The notes under the pieces were generated by a model. It searched no databases. It saw only the letters and a list, made by a program, of their open reading frames with translations, and was not told where the DNA came from. A stretch of 64,000 bases of DNA, taken from NCBI RefSeq assembly GCF_002024165.1, contig NZ_MWQN01000001.1, forward strand, positions 1 to 64,000, given 5' to 3'. Of this stretch, positions 33,995-41,914 are shown in pieces; within the stretch, counting starts at the first letter, position 1, and the number at the start of each line of letters is the position of its first letter. Source of the stretch: Embleya scabrispora (GTDB taxonomy: Bacteria > Actinomycetota > Actinomycetes > Streptomycetales > Streptomycetaceae). Position numbers and translations under genes: made by a program.

Positions 33995-35005
33995 GTGAAA
34001 TACCGCACCATCGGCGCCGACCCGGCGACGCGGCGCGAGGTGAGCGTGCTCAGTCTGGGCGCGATGTTGTTCGGCACGACCATCGACGAGGAGACGTCGT
34101 TCGCGATTCTCGATCGCTATGTCGAGGCCGGCGGCACGTTCATCGACACCGCGAACAACTACGCGTACTGGAACACCGGCAGTCAAGGCGGGGAAAGCGA
34201 GGCGCTGCTCGGTCGCTGGCGGCGCAGCCGCGGCGTCGGCGAGGAGATCACCATCGCCACCAAGCTCGGCGGCCGGCCGATCGCCACCACCGAGCCGACG
34301 GGCTCCACGAGCAGGCTGGTTCCCTCGGACGGCGTGGAGGGGGTGAACGCCAAGGTGATCCGCGAGGCCTCGGCCGCCAGCCGCGAGCGGCTCGGCGTGG
34401 AGAGGCTGGACCTGTTGTATGCGCACATCGGGTTCCCCGACGCACCGTGGGAGGAGATCGTCGAGGCTTTCGGCACACTGGTCGCAGACGGCACGGTGGG
34501 TCTGCTGGGCGCCAGCAACCACTGGGCGTGGAGTGTGGAGCGGGCCCGGAACCTGGCCGCCGCTGCGGGCCTGCCCGGCTACGAGGTTCTCCAGTACCAC
34601 CACAGCTACCTGCGGCGGCGGGGGGATCTGCCCGGCAGGCGCTCCCCGGACGGGGAGATCGGCACGGTCTCCGGTGATCTGCTCAGCTACGTGCGGGCCG
34701 AGCCCGGTCTCGCGCTGGTCGCCTACTCCCCGCTGTTGGGCGGCGCCTACGTACGCCGGGACAAGCCCCTGGACGCCGGCTTCGATCACGCGGGCACGCC
34801 CGCCCGCCTCGCGGCGCTGCACCAGGTGGCCGACGAAACCGGTGCAACCTTGAACCAGGTGGTGCTGTCCTGGCTCATCGGCGGCGAGGTACCGGTCATC
34901 CCCCTGGTCGGCGCGTCCTCGGTGGCGCAACTGGAGGAGAGCCTGGCGGCCGTGGACTTGGAGCTGACCGTGGAGCAGCGCACCAAACTGGACGCCGCAC
35001 ACTGA
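33995..35005 (+). CDS. aldo/keto reductase
   Basis: 336 aa from a GTG preceded by AGAGGGA at seven bases. TIM-barrel AKR signatures: VSVLSLGAMLFGTT, the catalytic Asp (FIDTANNYAYW; Asp and Tyr of the tetrad), the Lys (IATKLGG), a His strand (LDLLYAHIGFPDAPW) and the NADPH-binding C-terminus (VIPLVGASSVAQLEESLAAVDLEL). It reduces an aldehyde or ketone with NADPH; substrate unknown. The AraC-type gene upstream probably regulates it. Confidence 0.9.
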   Translation: MKYRTIGADPATRREVSVLSLGAMLFGTTIDEETSFAILDRYVEAGGTFIDTANNYAYWNTGSQGGESEALLGRWRRSRGVGEEITIATKLGGRPIATTEPTGSTSRLVPSDGVEGVNAKVIREASAASRERLGVERLDLLYAHIGFPDAPWEEIVEAFGTLVADGTVGLLGASNHWAWSVERARNLAAAAGLPGYEVLQYHHSYLRRRGDLPGRRSPDGEIGTVSGDLLSYVRAEPGLALVAYSPLLGGAYVRRDKPLDAGFDHAGTPARLAALHQVADETGATLNQVVLSWLIGGEVPVIPLVGASSVAQLEESLAAVDLELTVEQRTKLDAAH

Positions 35006-36381
35006 GCCCAAGGCGTCGGTGTGGACAACGACGTCGAGAAGCGGTTCTTTTTCGTGCGGTTCGTGACCGGCAACGGCCTCGCCCTGTCGGCCGACGTCGT
35101 CGAACTGCGCGTCATCGACCCCGAACGTCGGGACTGGCGCCGGGGCTGCCCGGCCGCCGGCGCGCCACCCACGGCGACCTGCGCGTCCCTCGGGACGCCG
35201 TTCGAATATGGCCCCGACTCGGGAACCTCGCACCCCGTCGGGGCGCGGATCGCCGAACAACGACGCGCACGAACCGGCGGTGTGATGCACCCACACCGGA
35301 TCGAACTGCCGGACGAACCGGGCGTGGGGTGGAACGCCGACGACGACGCTTCCGAGAACGGGCCGGCGATGTGCCGCGGCTACCACGGCCATGTACGGCC
35401 GCCTCGCCGCGCCCGAGGCCGCGGCCGTCAACGCTTACCCCGTCGGCCAGTTCCTCGCGAACTGTCGACGCCCCCTGGGCCACCAGGAACGATCTCGACC
35501 GATGGCGCACCCTCCGGGAGCGAATCGCCGGATCGACCCCGGATGGAACCCGACCGGATGGCCACTGACGTGGCAACGCGTGCTCTCCCTGATCCGACTG
35601 CACCTCGAACAAGGCGGCACCTCGACGAACTCGCCCCCGGACACGCCTTGGACGGCAGCGACGTTGGTACCCGGCCCGACCGACAACGACGCGAGTGGCG
35701 ACGAGCACAGCGTGAAATTGGGTGTGGCGCTCACCAACGCACGCCGACGGCGGTTCATGGGCGCGGGAGCGCGTGGTGGCGACCGGCTCGGCGTGCGAGG
35801 CTTCACCAGCGAGCGAAGCGCGGGGAACAGGGGTGCGATCTCGCTCCGGGGCACGGGAGTTCCCGGGAATTCCACGACGATCTCCCCCGGCTCGAGGGAC
35901 GGGATCGACACGGTGGAGCGCGGATCCGACGAGCGCGGGCGAAGCTCGTCCGACAGGCGGGCAGGCGTCGCGCCGAATCACGCTCGCAGAGCTTCGGCGT
36001 CGACTCCGCGCCCGATACCTGTGCTGAGCCCGGTGACCCGCATGGCCGATCGTCAGGCCGCCTGCCCGCCCGCACTTGCCGCCGCATCCGGCCCCGGATA
36101 AGGCGGGCACCGGCTACCGCAGGACGTACTCGGCCGAGCACGTCCGGGTACTCGGACATCGGGGCATCCGCGCCCGCGTCGCGACGGCTCCCGGTAGGGC
36201 CACACATCCACCGCCCGGGACCGTCGCGGCGCGGGCGCGGTGGATGCCGCGGTCGGACCAACGAGCAGGCGGACGTGCGAAACCGTGCAGAGGGCGCTGT
36301 AGCCGCGAAAGAGGACGAGGCCACCGGCCACTGCGGCTGGCCCTGAAAGCCGGTGATCGACGCCATCATGAGGGCGGGAGA
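35006..36381. other. 1.4-kb decayed stretch
   Basis: No intact gene. A GTG-started run at 35021-35160 (VEKRFFFVRFVTGNGLALSADVV) is coding-like for about 45 codons and then fades. Further on is a helicase-associated remnant (35385-35760). Right of 35850 nothing readable was found on either strand. Confidence 0.45.
35385..35760 (+). pseudogene. helicase-associated-domain gene remnant with several frameshifts
   Basis: Pieces in three frames follow in the order expected for the tandem helicase-associated repeats of actinobacterial helicase-like proteins: VNAYPVGQFLANCR, then PWATRNDLDRWRTLRE, then RIDPGWNPTGWPLTWQRVL, then DELAPGHALDGSDVGT...DRQRREW. The elements W-N-P-x-W-P-x-x-WQR and D-G-x-D-x-G-x-W are typical. 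Such proteins are frequent near chromosome ends and on plasmids of Streptomyces (recalled). Only fragments remain. Confidence 0.45.
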
Positions 36382-36585
36382 CTACGTCTGCTCGGAGGCC
36401 GGGCGGTCGGAGCGGGTCTTCGTCAGCCTCTGATCCAAGTGGGAGAAGTTGACAGCGGCTTGGACCACGAGCACCACAGGCAGGGCGACGAGCAGGGACC
36501 ACGGGACCGCGCCGAGCGCGGCCAAGAGGCAAATGACGGGAAGAGTGAGGAGAGTGGGGATCGTCGAGGTCAGAGCGATACGCAT
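36382..36585 (-). CDS. small two-helix membrane protein downstream of MerR
   Basis: 67 aa from ATG (MRIALTSTIPTLLTLPVICLL), preceded by GGAT; a GTG 20 codons further upstream is also possible. Two hydrophobic stretches (residues about 6-24 and 26-47) with a short turn between them, then a charged tail (RLTKTRSDRPASEQT). It begins 75 bases after the stop of the MerR-type gene on the same strand, so the two are probably co-transcribed and it may serve in the response that MerR controls. Family unknown. Confidence 0.65.
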   Translation of the reverse strand: MRIALTSTIPTLLTLPVICLLAALGAVPWSLLVALPVVLVVQAAVNFSHLDQRLTKTRSDRPASEQT

Positions 36586-36659
36586 ACGGATCCGTCGGTT
36601 TATCGGCAGACTCCTCGGGGCGAATGTGAATGCGGGGGCGACCACGCGGCGGGCGCAGG

Positions 36660-37427
36660 TCAGGCGGAGCCGTGGCGAGCACGGTCCAGATACTCGGCCA
36701 GATCTCGCCAGTCGTCGGCCGGTGCATCGGGGTCTGCCGACATGGCGGCCGGATCATCGTGCCAGGCAGCCCTCACGCCGGCGGAGATACCCGCATCGCC
36801 GCCGGTGAACAACGCGCTCAGTTCATCCATCCGGGCCACCAGTCGGCGGACCGCCTGATCGGTGGCAGGAGTGCCGGCCGCACGGTGTCGTTCGGCTCTT
36901 CGGTACAACCCGGGCCATTCGACTTCGAGCAGGTAATGCGTCGCGGGCCCCAGAGCAGCGGCACGGGTCCGTAGGACCTCTATCTCGTCGGCCTCCAAAT
37001 GGCACCCCAGCGTACGCTCGCCCTCCGGACCGGTGCCGCCGATCGCCCGCAGCGCATCGAGCAGAGCCGTGGCCGCCGGAGCCTCGTCGCCCGACAACTC
37101 CTCACCGAGTCGCACGAGCCGCTCGCGCAGGACGCCGAGCGCTTCGATGGACGCCTCCACACCCGCCAAGTGATCCCGGACCAGCCGCAGCGGGTCGATA
37201 CCCGCATCGAGACAGGCCGCGATGGAGTCCAGCGCCAGCCCCAGACTACGCAGCGCCAACACCTGATAGAGACGGACGAGGTCGTCCTCGGTGTATTCCC
37301 TGTGTCCCCCCGGGGTGCGTTGTGAGGGTCTGAGCAGACCGATCGTGTCCCAGTGGTGCAGCGTGCGCACGGTCAGACCGCTGGACTCCGCGAGCCGGCC
37401 TACTTTCCAGGTTGCAGAAGTGGTCAT
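36660..37427 (-). CDS. MerR-family regulator with drug-binding-type C-terminus
   Basis: 255 aa (MTTSATWKVGRLAES). Winged HTH at residues about 8-75: GLTVRTLHHWDTIGLLRPSQRTPGGHREYTEDDLVRLYQVLALRSLG is the canonical MerR motif. A linking helix (VEASIEALGVLRERLVRLGEEL) follows, and a C-terminal helical region (HYLLEVEWPGLYRRAERHRAAGTP) resembles the TipAS antibiotic-recognition domain. It should activate from an over-long promoter spacer; the candidate promoter/operator lies directly at its own start, so it is probably autoregulated. Confidence 0.9.
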   Translation of the reverse strand: MTTSATWKVGRLAESSGLTVRTLHHWDTIGLLRPSQRTPGGHREYTEDDLVRLYQVLALRSLGLALDSIAACLDAGIDPLRLVRDHLAGVEASIEALGVLRERLVRLGEELSGDEAPAATALLDALRAIGGTGPEGERTLGCHLEADEIEVLRTRAAALGPATHYLLEVEWPGLYRRAERHRAAGTPATDQAVRRLVARMDELSALFTGGDAGISAGVRAAWHDDPAAMSADPDAPADDWRDLAEYLDRARHGSA

Positions 37428-37433
37428 GGAGCC

Positions 37434-37464
37434 ACGATGCATCCTCACACCACGTGAGGTTCAA
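37434..37464 (-). promoter_or_regulatory. MerR-type promoter/operator, probably leaderless
   Basis: Minus-strand -35 TTGAAC (37459-37464), then a 19-base spacer, then a weak -10 at 37434-37439. The spacer holds a perfect inverted repeat CCTCAC-5-GTGAGG (37443-37459). The 19-base spacer and centred repeat are the signature of MerR-activated promoters. The -10 ends six bases before the ATG, so transcription would begin at about the A of the start codon. Confidence 0.7.
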
Positions 37465-38071
37465 GCCATGGCGGCGCCCTTCCCACCGCGACGCCTCGGG
37501 ATGCGCGAAAGACGGCGACGGCGAGTTGACCGGCAACCGGCAATATGTCCATACCTGAAGACGAGGATGCTCAGGTTTCCGCAGGGCCGCCACGGTCGAC
37601 TGCGCCGGTGCGGTTCGTATGTTGCGCTGCGGTTTAGGAAGGCTCGGCGTCGGCCGACGACCGTGCGGCGTGCGTGTTCCGGTCGCAGCACCGCACCCCC
37701 GTGTCGTCGCCGCGCGGGGTGCCCGGCAGCGGTTGGAGGGCCCATGCCGTCCGGTTGAGCCGACGCCGCCCGTTCGACGAGCTCCGGGAAGGGCTGCCCG
37801 GGTCCGACGCCGGCACGGTCGTCGTCGGAGCGCCCTCGAGGTCTCCGTCGGTGGCCGCCGACGTGCCGGAAGCGGCGGAGTCGTGACGGCGCGAGCATGG
37901 TCGGGCCGTGGGCCTGTCCGCCGGCCGGCGAGGCCGATGGGCCGATGGGCCGATGGGCCGATGGGCCGATGGGCCGATGGCGGATTCTGTCCGAAAAAGC
38001 AGGCACGAAACGCGGCCTTTTCAGTGAATGCTCTCCCGGGGGCGGGGCAGACGTGGGTCGGAGGTAAAACA
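37465..38071. other. 600-base gap holding a short tandem repeat
   Basis: No gene recognised. A plus-strand run ending at about 37885 (RRPFDELREGLPGSDAGTVVV...) is mildly coding-like. The six-copy 8-bp repeat at 37932-37979 is the main feature. The last 30 bases carry the ribosome site of the small hydrophobic gene (GGAGG). Confidence 0.45.
37932..37979. repeat. six tandem copies of an 8-bp unit
   Basis: GGCCGATG is repeated six times without error (48 bases). The unit length is not a multiple of three, so the repeat is probably not part of a protein. It lies about 90 bases upstream of the small hydrophobic protein gene and could vary in copy number. Confidence 0.85.
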
Positions 38072-38242
38072 ATGATTCCCCTTCTGGTTGTTCTTCTGCT
38101 CGCTCTGATCCTTTTCGGCGCCGGTTTCGCGCTCAAGGCCCTGTGGTGGATTGCCGTCATCGTTCTGGTCGTGTGGGCGTTGGGCTTCGTGTTCCGCTCT
38201 GCCGGCACGGGTGGCCGGCGTGGCCGGTGGTACCGCTGGTAG
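38072..38242 (+). CDS. small hydrophobic membrane protein
   Basis: 56 aa, ATG preceded by GGAGG at seven bases. Residues 1-40 are almost wholly hydrophobic and form two short membrane helices (LLVVLLLALILFGAGFALK; WWIAVIVLVVWALGFVF), followed by a Gly/Arg-rich tail ending RRGRWYRW. This is the common short hydrophobic protein of Streptomyces; its function is not established. It is monocistronic: a strong terminator starts 52 bases after the stop. Confidence 0.85.
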   Translation: MIPLLVVLLLALILFGAGFALKALWWIAVIVLVVWALGFVFRSAGTGGRRGRWYRW

Positions 38243-38294
38243 ATGCCACCGTCGGCACCGCCGGCGCTCCGACGTGATCCGTGCCGCACCGAAA

Positions 38295-38352
38295 GGGGCG
38301 CGGTGGGCGCGATCCCGAGACACACGGGATCGCGCCCACCGCGCCCCTTTTT
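38295..38352 (+). terminator. strong intrinsic terminator
   Basis: A perfect 23-bp stem (38295-38317 with 38325-38347), a 7-base loop AGACACA, and a run of five T (38348-38352). It ends transcription of the small hydrophobic gene. Three A precede the stem, so it may also weakly stop transcription from the other side. Confidence 0.92.
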
Positions 38353-38820
38353 GGTCGCGCGCCCATTTGGGGATTCCCGAAAGCACGCCCGGTGTTTGCC
38401 GAAGTGAAATCCGACTTTCCGGGTAGGGGTGAATCAAGCCGGGGCGACCGTGAAATGCAGGGGATCATCTGCACCTCCAACCGGCCGCCCCGGCTCCGCC
38501 CGAACGGCAATGGGCCCTGTGAACGCGCGAACAGGTGAAAGCAACACCGAGATCCTTCACCGCGGGTCCGTCGCCGAGAGGCGTGCGTCACCGCCGCATA
38601 TTGCCTTCCTCGGCCGGCGGGTGCGCAGTCCGCAGCTTTCGCGCGAATGGACGACGGGGCCGATCCCCTCGCGGGATAAGGACCGTTGGGCCGGATGGAA
38701 GATGTCCACAACGGGGCCTCGTCCACGTCGCGGCCCGCGCCGGTCCTCACGCTTGCATCCCGTGGACTGAGAAGACACGCCCCTGAACAACCCTTCTCAG
38801 GCGCCCTCTAGGGTCGCCGC
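38353..38820. other. 470-base gap, nothing recognised
   Basis: No coding-like frame or repeat stands out between the terminator and the next gene on either strand. The last part should hold the promoter of the gene that starts at 38821. Confidence 0.4.
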
Positions 38821-40104
38821 ATGACAACTCCCATACCCGAATGGGCCCCCCGTGACGCGCGCGGGGTATGTCCGCATCTCACCGCGGACGACGCGTCGTT
38901 CCTGCGGGTCTTCCGTCCGGGCCGGCGCACGTTCGACTACCTCTGCGAGCCCTGCGCGGAGCGCGCGCCCGCGGCGGAAAACCGTGCCGGCACGGATCTC
39001 GCCCTCGCCTCGGCCGAGGACGTCGAACGCCTGGAACGCGAGGGCTCCTGGGAAGGCGTCGTGGGATTCCCCGGGGCGATCGACGGCCCGGACCGGCTCG
39101 CGCTGCTGCGCCGCCCGGCGGATGTTCGCCTCGACGGGTTTCGGGCCGCGGTCCCGGTCGTCGACGCCCCCGGCGAACGCTGGATCGTCGCGTGTGACGA
39201 CATGCTGCTGGAGTTGGACGGGCGGACGGGACTCACGCGTGAGATCACCGCGATCCCCCTGGACTCGCAGGACAAGGGCGCGAACGCCGAACTCGTCGTC
39301 GCCTGCGACCGTGCCGGACGTTTCGTCGCCGTCGCACAGGCGAAGGGCCGACACGGAGCAGTCCTGGAAACCGCGTCCGGACGAGTCTCGATGCGACTCG
39401 ATCGCGGTGACTATCGCGTGCGCAACTGCGAGTTCCCCGTCGCCTTCGCCGACGTCGCCGGACGCACCGTGCTCGTGCACGCCACCGCGTGGAACCGGCT
39501 CGACTGCTCCGACCCGTCGACGGGCGCCAACCTCACCCACCGCGCATCCCCCGGCCCGCGACGCGAGATGCCCGTCGACGAGCACTACCTCGACTACTTC
39601 TTCTGCGGCCTGAGCGTCTCGCCCACCGGCCGCCGCATCGTGTCGGACGGATGGATGTGGTCCCCGTGCGGCGTCCTCGCGACGTGGGACCTCCAGGCCT
39701 GGCTGACCGACAACCCCTACGAATCCGAGGACGGCCCCACCCGCCGTGAACTCGGCCCCAGAATCGACTTCTGGGACGCCCCGCGAGTCTGGCTCGACGA
39801 CCGACGACTGGCGGTCTGGGGATTCGGCGTGGACGATCGAATGCACGACGGCGTACGGATCTTCGACACGGAATCCGGGACGGAGACCGATTGGTTCCCC
39901 GGACCGGTCGCCAACCTCGCCACCGACGGCACCCTCCTGTACTCCCTCCGCCCCCACCTGGCCGTCTACGAGATCGCCACCGGCCTGCGACTCCTCGCCG
40001 AACCGGACTTCGCGGCCCGGGCCCGCCACCCCCGCACCGGACGCCTGCTCGCGATCGACGACACCGGACGCGTCGAATTCGCCGAGGTGACCGACCCCCG
40101 GTAG
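38821..40104 (+). CDS. unknown 427-aa protein, probable beta-propeller
   Basis: ATG start (MTTPIPEWAPRDARGVCPHL). An N-terminal part with a Cys-x-x-Cys (YLCEPCAERA) follows a single Cys (GVCPHL) and may bind zinc. From residue 100 on the protein is a run of four-stranded beta units with loops (ERWIVACDDMLLELDGRTG; AELVVACDRAGRFVAVAQA; VVSPTGRRIVSDGW-like; VRIFDTESGTE; DGTLLYSLRPHLAVYEIATG), the pattern of a WD40/YVTN-like propeller. No signal peptide, so it is cytoplasmic. Ligand and partner unknown. No operon partner on the same strand. Confidence 0.75.
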   Translation: MTTPIPEWAPRDARGVCPHLTADDASFLRVFRPGRRTFDYLCEPCAERAPAAENRAGTDLALASAEDVERLEREGSWEGVVGFPGAIDGPDRLALLRRPADVRLDGFRAAVPVVDAPGERWIVACDDMLLELDGRTGLTREITAIPLDSQDKGANAELVVACDRAGRFVAVAQAKGRHGAVLETASGRVSMRLDRGDYRVRNCEFPVAFADVAGRTVLVHATAWNRLDCSDPSTGANLTHRASPGPRREMPVDEHYLDYFFCGLSVSPTGRRIVSDGWMWSPCGVLATWDLQAWLTDNPYESEDGPTRRELGPRIDFWDAPRVWLDDRRLAVWGFGVDDRMHDGVRIFDTESGTETDWFPGPVANLATDGTLLYSLRPHLAVYEIATGLRLLAEPDFAARARHPRTGRLLAIDDTGRVEFAEVTDPR

Positions 40105-40463
40105 ACCCGCAGCCGGAGATCCTCGAGGCCGACCCCATCTTCGGCGAAGCACGCGTCGTCGCCCCGGCCGCGCACGCGGCGGACGTAGCCGACCTGCGCA
40201 GACACGCGGCGGATCTCTACCACAATCTCGGTTCCGGCCGGCCGCCGATCAGTTCGAGGTACCCGCAGGTGGATCCCGGCCCGGTCGCACGCCCGACGGG
40301 GTGGTGTGCGGCGGCACCGGCGCGTTCGTCGGAGCCGATCTCTTCGACGGGTTGTCGAACGGGGCCCGTCCGGTGGCGGTTTCGTCGCGTCCGGCGCGCC
40401 GCCGCGTCCCGTCGGTCGTGTGGTCGACCGTCCCGTCGGCGTGGGTGATGGCGGCGCACGGCG
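40105..40463. other. 360-base gap, nothing recognised
   Basis: A short plus-strand run (ADPIFGEARVVAPAAHAADV) just after the previous stop is coding-like but has no start or family. No repeat or hairpin of note lies in the rest. Confidence 0.35.
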
Positions 40464-41213
40464 TCAGTTGGTGCAGGGACCGTTGCCCGGGTACTCCTCG
40501 GCGGGGAGCGAGTCCCATTCGGTGTTCGCGCCGTCGCGCGTGACCATGAACAACGGACGTGACCGCATGACGGATCCAATGGGCTGCTCGCACATCACGA
40601 GCCCGGAAACGTCCGGCCCCGCGTAGCCCGTGACCGAGTAGCAAAGGTCCACGCCCCTTGCCTTGACGTACGCGATCACGTCGCGCTCCAGCCCCGCCCG
40701 GTCCCTGCCCACCAACGCGAGTCCGTCGAAGGAGACCCGGGGGCCGTGCACGGCGTCGACGGCAAGGCAGAACAGCCCTACGGCCCGACTGACGTACGCC
40801 GTGACCGCGAGCGGCGAAGCGGCCGGTTCGTGGCGGCGGACCTCGATCCTCCACGTCCGGGAGAAGATCGCGTGGCTCGGCGCGCAATCGCCGACGCTCG
40901 TCCGGCCGGGTATGCCGGCCGCGGCCTCGAGCACTTCGCCGACGGTCATACCGAACCGGAACGGTCCGACGCCCACAGCCGGCGCATACGACCACTCGTC
41001 CCATCCGGCGGCCCCGATCCCGGACACCGCGGTCAGCCCCGTGCAGGCCCCCGCGACCGGGGCATCGTCCGGCACCCGGGTCGGTGGCCCCTCCCACTCG
41101 CCCGCACCCGCCGGCGCGGCCGGGACCGGCGGGTGCGGGGGCCGGTCGGCGAGGACCTCCTCGAGGTGTTCGTGCTCGTACCGCTCGATCGCGTACGCCA
41201 AAGCCCGGTACAC
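40464..41213 (-). CDS. GPLRFGM-family protein (copy 4) with extra N-terminal region
   Basis: The family part begins near residue 63: WSYAPAVGVGPFRFGMT, then VTAYVSRAVGLFCLAVDA, then GPRVSFDGLALVGRDRAG, ending W-D-S-L-P. A GTG at 41027 would give a 187-aa protein like copies 2 and 3. However, the same frame continues upstream with clear coding sequence (YRALAYAIERYEHEHLEEVLADR) to a GTG at 41213, and beyond that in another frame (see 41214-41350). The protein may thus be a fusion of a helical N-terminal domain to the family domain. I give the longer form. Function unknown. Confidence 0.65.
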   Translation of the reverse strand: MYRALAYAIERYEHEHLEEVLADRPPHPPVPAAPAGAGEWEGPPTRVPDDAPVAGACTGLTAVSGIGAAGWDEWSYAPAVGVGPFRFGMTVGEVLEAAAGIPGRTSVGDCAPSHAIFSRTWRIEVRRHEPAASPLAVTAYVSRAVGLFCLAVDAVHGPRVSFDGLALVGRDRAGLERDVIAYVKARGVDLCYSVTGYAGPDVSGLVMCEQPIGSVMRSRPLFMVTRDGANTEWDSLPAEEYPGNGPCTN

Positions 41214-41350
41214 GTCGTCGGCCGGTCGAGGCTCCGTGCCCGTGCCGCGGGCGTCGTCCGCCGCAGGACGGCGGCGACCGCCCCGGTGTACGCGTCGAAA
41301 TCGGCGAGAGGGGCGTCGGGCGCCGGAATGTCGGTCACGGAAGCGATCAT
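41214..41350 (-). pseudogene. out-of-frame N-terminal piece of the copy-4 gene
   Basis: From ATG 41350 the minus strand reads MIASVTDIPAPDAPLADFDA, then YTGAVAAVLRRTTPAARAR with strong coding third positions. Coding character then switches by one phase near 41245 to GTGTEPRPADDVYRALAYAIERY, which leads into the gene above. A single indel in this GC-rich stretch would restore one frame of about 295 codons. Sequencing error and real mutation are both possible. Confidence 0.5.
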
Positions 41351-41914
41351 CACCGACGGCCCCGACACCGGGCGCACGACTCCATCGGCGCGGCGCCGTG
41401 TCGTGGGGCTGTGGTTGGCGCCCTGCGGCAGGAGGAAAATCGTGTCGGGGGTGGCCTGTTCGAGTCGGGTCGCGAGGTGGCGGGGAAGCGTCGGCTCTGC
41501 GGGTGGGGCCTCGCGGCGCGTGGCCGGTCGGGCTTCTGCTGAATCCTCGCTGTCAGCGTTCGCCACAACGCCGGCCACGAGCCTCTGCCCTCGGGAGCGC
41601 TTTTGCCCGTCCGGGCGCGTGGGTGCTCGATGGGGAGCCGAATCGGCTCCGTGTGCAGCGGTCCGCCGTGGTGTTCGGGGCGGGCCTGCAACACATCGAA
41701 ACCGGGGACCTCGGGGCTGGTGGGAACGGCGCCGTACGCGGTCTCGGCGGGCCCGCGGCCGCGTTGCGCGGGCAGGTCACGACCCTGGGGCCGACCGCCG
41801 TCGGGCAGGCGTTCACACACTCGTCCACGCTTTCGGCACATGGGCTCTGACCTGGTGTTTTCTTGGGATTCGCCTAGGCTGGGGCTTTCGCCGCACACCC
41901 TCGGAGGGGACATC
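41351..41914. other. 560-base gap with coding-like traces
   Basis: The plus strand at about 41629-41850 reads LDGEPNRLRVQRSAVVFGAGL, then GGPAAALRGQVTTLGPTAVGQAF and TGA, with fairly strong coding third positions; it might be the tail of a small helical (WXG-like) protein, but this is weak. The minus strand above 41350 stays open and is mildly coding-like (LATRLEQATPDTIFLLPQG). The last 15 bases carry GGAGGGG, the ribosome site of the GyrB-like gene. Confidence 0.3.

Noticed and set aside
41629-41850. Coding-like peptide considered as a WXG100-type secretion substrate
   Set aside because: No W-x-G motif in the expected position and no start; similarity too weak to name.
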